Source: Phycisphaerae bacterium
Lineage (GTDB): Bacteria > Planctomycetota > Phycisphaerae > Phycisphaerales > UBA1924
Direction of reading: 5' to 3'
Assembly: GCA_022180725.1 (NCBI GenBank)
Contig: BQMO01000018.1
Location: forward strand, 1,009 to 57,200
DNA: 56,192 bases
In this document: positions 52,472-56,192 of the stretch, one piece after another
How the letters are laid out: each line of letters opens with the position of its first letter
Position numbering within the stretch: the first letter of the stretch is position 1
Translations under genes and position numbers: made by a program
Notes under the pieces: model-generated
What the model was told of the DNA's origin: nothing
The model's input: the letters and a program-made list of their open reading frames with translations, nothing else
Database searches by the model: none

Positions 52472-53722
52472 ATGTCCCCGTCCATCGCCCGCCGCGTGTT
52501 GAACCTCAAGCCGTCGGTCACGGTCGCGTTCATGAACCGGGCCAAGGTGATGCAGCGGCAGGGGCTGGATGTTCTCTCCTTCGCCGCGGGTGAACCGGAC
52601 TTTGATACCCCCGACATCGTGAAGGACGCCGCGATCAGGGCGCTCAAGGCCGGGCAGACCAAGTACATGCCGACGCTGGGCGACCCCGACAGCCGGGCGG
52701 CCATCGCCGAGAAGTTCACCCGCGAGAATGGGATTCCCAACTGCACGTCCGAGCACGTGGCCATCGGCGCGGGGGGCAAGCACCAACTCTTCGTCGCGCT
52801 CCACTGCCTGCTGGATGAACCCCGCCCCGGCGAGGCGCCGCCGGAAGTCATCCTGCCCGTGCCGGCGTGGGTGAGTTATGCGCCGATCGCCGAACTCGCC
52901 GGCGGGCGTGTCGTCGAGGTGCCCACCGGCCCTGCGAACGGCTTCCTGGCCACGCCCGAGCAGGTACGCGCCGCCATCACGCCGCGCTCGCGCGTGCTCA
53001 TCCTCAACTCCCCGAGCAACCCGTGCGGGACCATGTACGCGCCCGATCACCTCCGCGCCATCGCGCGGGTCGTCCACGAGGCCGCGGCAACCGCGCCCGA
53101 CCTGGTCGTCATCTCCGACGAGATCTACGAGAAGATCGCGTACGGGGGCATCCCCCACTTCTCCATCGGCAGCGTCCCGGAGATCGCCGAGCGCGTGATC
53201 ACGCTCAACGGCCTCTCCAAGGCCTACGCCATGACCGGCTGGCGCGTGGGGTACACCGGGACGAGCGGCGAGTTCGGCAAGCGATTCATCCAGGCGATGA
53301 GCACCCTGCAGGGCCAAATCTCGACGAACAACACGAGTTTTACGTACCCCGCCATTCCCGTCGCGCTGAAAGAGTGCGGAGCCGATGTCGAACGCATGCG
53401 CGAGGCTTTCGCCAGGCGCGCGGAACTCATCAACCGTCTCCTGGGCGCGATCCCGAAGTTGAAGACGGCCAAGGCCACCGGCGCGTTCTACGCCTTCCCC
53501 GACGTCTCGGCGTACTTCGGAACCGTGTCGCCCAAGGGCAAGCCCATCAACTCGGCCCTGGAAATGTCCGAAGCGCTCCTCGATGAGGCCCTCGTCGCCT
53601 TCGTGCCCGGCGAAGACTTCGGCGGGTGCGGCAAGAACCACCTCCGCATCTCCTTCGCGTGCTCGGAACACCAGATCGAACAGGGCATGGATCGCTTCGC
53701 GGCGTTTCTGAAGCGTCTTTGA
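52472..53722 (+). CDS. Pyridoxal-phosphate aminotransferase, class I (aspartate type)
   Basis: ATG 52472 gives 416 residues. Motifs: SFAAGEPDFDTPDIVKDAA (start), KYMPTLGDP..RAAIAEKF, NSPSNPCGTMY (Asn binding PLP), DLVVISDEIYEKIAYGG (Asp), LNGLSKAYAMTGWRVGY (Schiff-base Lys in the SKxxxMTGWRxG box), and HLRISFACSEHQIEQGM (Arg for the carboxylate). This is the bacterial aspartate/prephenate-type fold I enzyme. The substrate cannot be fixed; neighbouring tryptophan dioxygenase would allow kynurenine or aromatic transamination, but this is weak. No clear ribosome binding site. Confidence 0.88.
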   Translation: MSPSIARRVLNLKPSVTVAFMNRAKVMQRQGLDVLSFAAGEPDFDTPDIVKDAAIRALKAGQTKYMPTLGDPDSRAAIAEKFTRENGIPNCTSEHVAIGAGGKHQLFVALHCLLDEPRPGEAPPEVILPVPAWVSYAPIAELAGGRVVEVPTGPANGFLATPEQVRAAITPRSRVLILNSPSNPCGTMYAPDHLRAIARVVHEAAATAPDLVVISDEIYEKIAYGGIPHFSIGSVPEIAERVITLNGLSKAYAMTGWRVGYTGTSGEFGKRFIQAMSTLQGQISTNNTSFTYPAIPVALKECGADVERMREAFARRAELINRLLGAIPKLKTAKATGAFYAFPDVSAYFGTVSPKGKPINSALEMSEALLDEALVAFVPGEDFGGCGKNHLRISFACSEHQIEQGMDRFAAFLKRL

Positions 53723-53855
53723 ATAAGCGGACGAGTTGTTTTCCGCTGACGGTCGCGGCTCGTCGACCGGAATGAAGGTGAATTCCGCTCCCTGACAGTC
53801 GCGGCTCGTTGCGTGTAATCCGCTTCGGCCCGGGCGCGGCTCGCGCGCGACGCGT

Positions 53856-54710
53856 TCAACCCACCCGCCCCACTTCCTTGATCTCCGTCCGGACGTCCCA
53901 CAGTTCGGGGAAGAGCCGCTCATCGACCATCTGCTTCAGGTACGACACGCCGGCCGTGCCCCCGGTGCCGCGCTTGAACCCGATCACCCGCTCCACCACC
54001 TTCATGTGCCGGTACCGCCACAGCGAGTACGCCTCGTCGACGTCCACCAGTTTCTCGCACATCTCATACGCGTCCCACCGTGCGCCGGGGTTCTCGTAGA
54101 CCTCCCGGAACGCCGACACCACCCCCGCGTGCGGGGCGTGCGGCTGCGTCACGTCGCGCGAAAGTACCTCGGCGGGGATCGCGTAGCCCACCCGGGCCAG
54201 GTGCCGCAGGAACTCGTCGTACAGGCTCGGGGCCTCCAACGCCGCCTTCACCGCCCCGTGGACCTCCGGCTTGTGCTGAAAGACCGCGAGCATCCGCGCG
54301 TCCTTGCGCCCCAGCATGAACTCGATGATCCGGTGCTGGTAACTCTGGATGCCGCTCGCCGGGCCCAGCACGTGCCGGAACTGCACGTACTCGCTGGGCG
54401 TCAGCGTCGCCAGCACGCTCCACTGCTGGAGCAGTTGCGACTGGATGTGCTTCACCCGCGCGAGAATCTTGAACGACGACTCCAGGTGGTCCTCGCGCAC
54501 CAGCCGCATCGCCTCCTTCAACTCGTGGATCAGCAACTTGAACCACAGTTCCGTCGTCTGGTGCTGCACAATGAAGAGCAGCTCGTCGTGGTGCTGGGGC
54601 GACGACAGCGGCTGCTGGGCCGAGAGGACGCGGTCGAGCATCAGGTATGACCCGTAGTCGAGTTTCCCGTGCAGGTCCGTGGTCATCCCGCTGGTGTTGG
54701 GCGTGCTCAT
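53856..54710 (-). CDS. kynA: Tryptophan 2,3-dioxygenase
   Basis: The 284-residue haem enzyme opens the kynurenine pathway by converting L-Trp to N-formylkynurenine. Signatures are [43 protein letters not shown] (with the distal His), [18 protein letters not shown], and [32 protein letters not shown] (proximal haem-binding His in RYRHM). The length and order match bacterial TDO. No kynureninase or formamidase is visible in the window. Start ATG 54710. Confidence 0.92.
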   Translation of the reverse strand: MSTPNTSGMTTDLHGKLDYGSYLMLDRVLSAQQPLSSPQHHDELLFIVQHQTTELWFKLLIHELKEAMRLVREDHLESSFKILARVKHIQSQLLQQWSVLATLTPSEYVQFRHVLGPASGIQSYQHRIIEFMLGRKDARMLAVFQHKPEVHGAVKAALEAPSLYDEFLRHLARVGYAIPAEVLSRDVTQPHAPHAGVVSAFREVYENPGARWDAYEMCEKLVDVDEAYSLWRYRHMKVVERVIGFKRGTGGTAGVSYLKQMVDERLFPELWDVRTEIKEVGRVG

Positions 54711-54747
54711 GCCATGAGCGTACCCGCCCCGCCGACCCCCGAGGCGA

Positions 54748-55005
54748 TCACCGCCCCGGGTTTGGCTCGCGTGATTCCGTCAGCCGCGACACCTGCGCAT
54801 GCCGGTCCGCCGTCATGGGCCACAGCGCCATCCGTGCCGAGCCGTCGCCCTCGCGCGGCGAGACGACCGCGGCCCGGGCCTCGAAGAACGCCTCACGCCG
54901 CCCGTGCACGCACGCCCCCATCGCCAGCACCACCCCCGCGAGGAGCACCCCGCGAAGCAGCCCCGACCCACCTTGGCGAACGCGTTCGAGCATGTCGGCG
55001 AGCAC
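54748..55005 (-). CDS. Small lipoprotein (85 aa)
   Basis: A GTG start with GGAGGAG immediately upstream, then [47 protein letters not shown]. The membrane segment ends in a lipobox-like MGAC. The N-terminal region before the signal is long (about 17 residues), so an internal start (ATG at the ML of MLERV) may be the true one. The mature part is short and featureless. Confidence 0.5.
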   Translation of the reverse strand: MLADMLERVRQGGSGLLRGVLLAGVVLAMGACVHGRREAFFEARAAVVSPREGDGSARMALWPMTADRHAQVSRLTESREPNPGR

Positions 55006-55304
55006 GGCTCCTCCTCACCCCACACCGAGGCCCACGCTCAGCCTCCAGTATCGAATTCGCCCGCGTACCCCGCCGCCATTCGGCCACGTCGGTAGGGTCG
55101 CCGACGCGGCCTGTGCCGCGGGCGCCGCGCGTGCCGGCGTGGCGTGCGAGTTCGGCGTGTGGGCCGTGCGTGTTCTCGGCCCCACACCGCTGTTTCCTCC
55201 CCGTCCGATGCGCCCCGCGTCCGGCGGTTCCATCCGCCACGCCCGCCCCGAACAGACGTACGATGGTCCCCGAACGCCGGGCAACCGCACGCATGGAACG
55301 CACG

Positions 55305-56171
55305 ATGAAACCAGCCTTCAGCACCGTGGGCGTCCCCGACTGGACCCTTCCCCGCATCGCCCAACGCGCCAAGGCGTGGGGCTTTCTCGGGGTCGAACTC
55401 CGTTCGTTCGGTTTCGGCTCGCGCCCGATCGCCTGCGACCCCGCCCTCACCGCGCCCGCCAAAGCCCGCGCCCTCTTCTCACGCGCCGGCGTCTCCATCG
55501 TGTCGATCGCAACCTCCATCCGATTCGATCGCCCCGTCACCCCGCCGGTGCTCGGGCATCTGCTCGACACCCGCCGCGACGTGCGCGAGGCCCACGGCGC
55601 GGTCGACCTCGCCATCTCGCTCGAGTGCCCCTTCATCCGCGTCTTCGGGTTCGAGATCGAAGGAAACGAGACGCGCACCAGCGCCGTGGCCCGCATCGTC
55701 GATCGCCTGCGACAGGCCGCCGATCACTGCGACAAGAGCGGCGTGCGCCTCATGCTCGAAAACGGGGGCTCCTTCGCCACCGCCGCCGACCTCGCCGACC
55801 TGCTCGACCGCGTGAACAGCCCGCTGGTGGGCGCGGCGTACAGCGTGGGCGTCGGCCGCGCCGCGGGCGAGAACCCCGCCGACGCCGTCAACGTCCTGGG
55901 CGACCGCCTCGTGTGCGTGAAGATCCAGGACTTCAAGCGCGGCGTGCCGTGCGCCCTGGGTGACGGCGACCTGCACGCGCGCGACAGCGTCGCATCCCTC
56001 GCCCGCGCGGGGTACGACGGATGGCTCGTCCATGAGTTCGACCGCCTGTGGTTCAAGGACGCGCCCGACGCGGAGGCCACCCTGGCCCGCTCGGTCCGCA
56101 CGCTCTTCGAGTGGATCGGGGCGCTCGGCCAACACGCCCCCGCGCACGCCGCCACCGCGTGCCCACATTGA
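55305..56171 (+). CDS. Sugar phosphate isomerase/epimerase-like TIM-barrel protein
   Basis: The 288-residue protein (ATG 55305; ATG 55293 possible) shows VPDWTLPRIAQRAKAWGFLGVELR, SRAGVSIVSIATSIRFD, AVDLAISLECPFIRVFGFEIEG, GVRLMLENGGSFATAADLADLLDRV, VCVKIQDFKRG and GYDGWLVHEFDRLWF. The strand/helix rhythm, LMLENGG and VKIQD metal-ligand segments match AP endonuclease family 2 / xylose-isomerase-like epimerases. The exact substrate is unknown. It ends 21 bases before the window edge. GC is extremely high here. Confidence 0.8.
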   Translation: MKPAFSTVGVPDWTLPRIAQRAKAWGFLGVELRSFGFGSRPIACDPALTAPAKARALFSRAGVSIVSIATSIRFDRPVTPPVLGHLLDTRRDVREAHGAVDLAISLECPFIRVFGFEIEGNETRTSAVARIVDRLRQAADHCDKSGVRLMLENGGSFATAADLADLLDRVNSPLVGAAYSVGVGRAAGENPADAVNVLGDRLVCVKIQDFKRGVPCALGDGDLHARDSVASLARAGYDGWLVHEFDRLWFKDAPDAEATLARSVRTLFEWIGALGQHAPAHAATACPH

Positions 56172-56192
56172 ATCGCGCCGTCGCCGCGCCGC

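Overview
The window is GC-rich and reads as a genome segment from a member of the Planctomycetota, probably near Phycisphaerae. The grounds are a DUF1580-type protein (27090-27503), an integrase style with PYQLRH in place of HxLRH, and small membrane and lipoproteins next to lnt. The assignment is an inference: there is no rRNA and no database comparison was possible.

Three regions follow one another. (1) About 1-30181 is most of a siphovirus-type prophage that runs off the left edge. Its structural operon lies on the minus strand: small packaging protein, TerL, Zn-ribbon, connector, portal, a protease-major capsid fusion, DUF2190 protein, connectors, tail tube, tail chaperone with a frameshift extension, lipoprotein, tape measure, distal proteins, methyltransferase and a DUF115-like protein. 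A rightward block of five small genes (16668-18578) includes a histone-like HARE-HTH protein. The leftward early genes are a ParB-methylase fusion, prim-pol/ATPase, SF2 helicase, Zn protein, RusA, DUF669 ssDNA-binding protein, Sak4-like ATPase, DUF1580 protein, a restriction-nuclease-like cargo gene and a tyrosine integrase beside an att site.

(2) 30135-47746 is a second, smaller integrated element bounded by a 47-bp direct repeat that is the 3' half of tRNA-Asp(GUC). It has its own integrase, an AlpA-like regulator, a Toprim-DUF3987 primase/helicase and three small coupled genes, but no virion genes. Its cargo is two divergent defence-type operons sharing a 138-bp intergenic region: DUF2130-SIR2-HerA leftward and TerB-BrxD-like-BrxHI-like rightward. 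Prophage and element therefore sit in tandem at one tRNA gene.

(3) 47703-56192 is chromosome: intact tRNA-Asp, a small membrane protein, a coiled-coil membrane protein, a HEAT-repeat lipoprotein, lnt, an aminotransferase, tryptophan 2,3-dioxygenase, a small lipoprotein and a sugar-isomerase-like TIM-barrel protein.

The most striking observation is that the second element's integrase frame runs through the att core. In the integrated state its last residues come from antisense tRNA. In the excised circle the same frame would continue for 67 codons (30181-30384) of protein-like sequence, so integration would swap the integrase C-terminus. Other points of interest are the composite six-gene defence block, a canonical -1 slippery heptamer in the tail chaperone, and a repeated inverted GTCTACAG/CTGTAGAC element found at the left end of the second element and inside the end of its primase gene.
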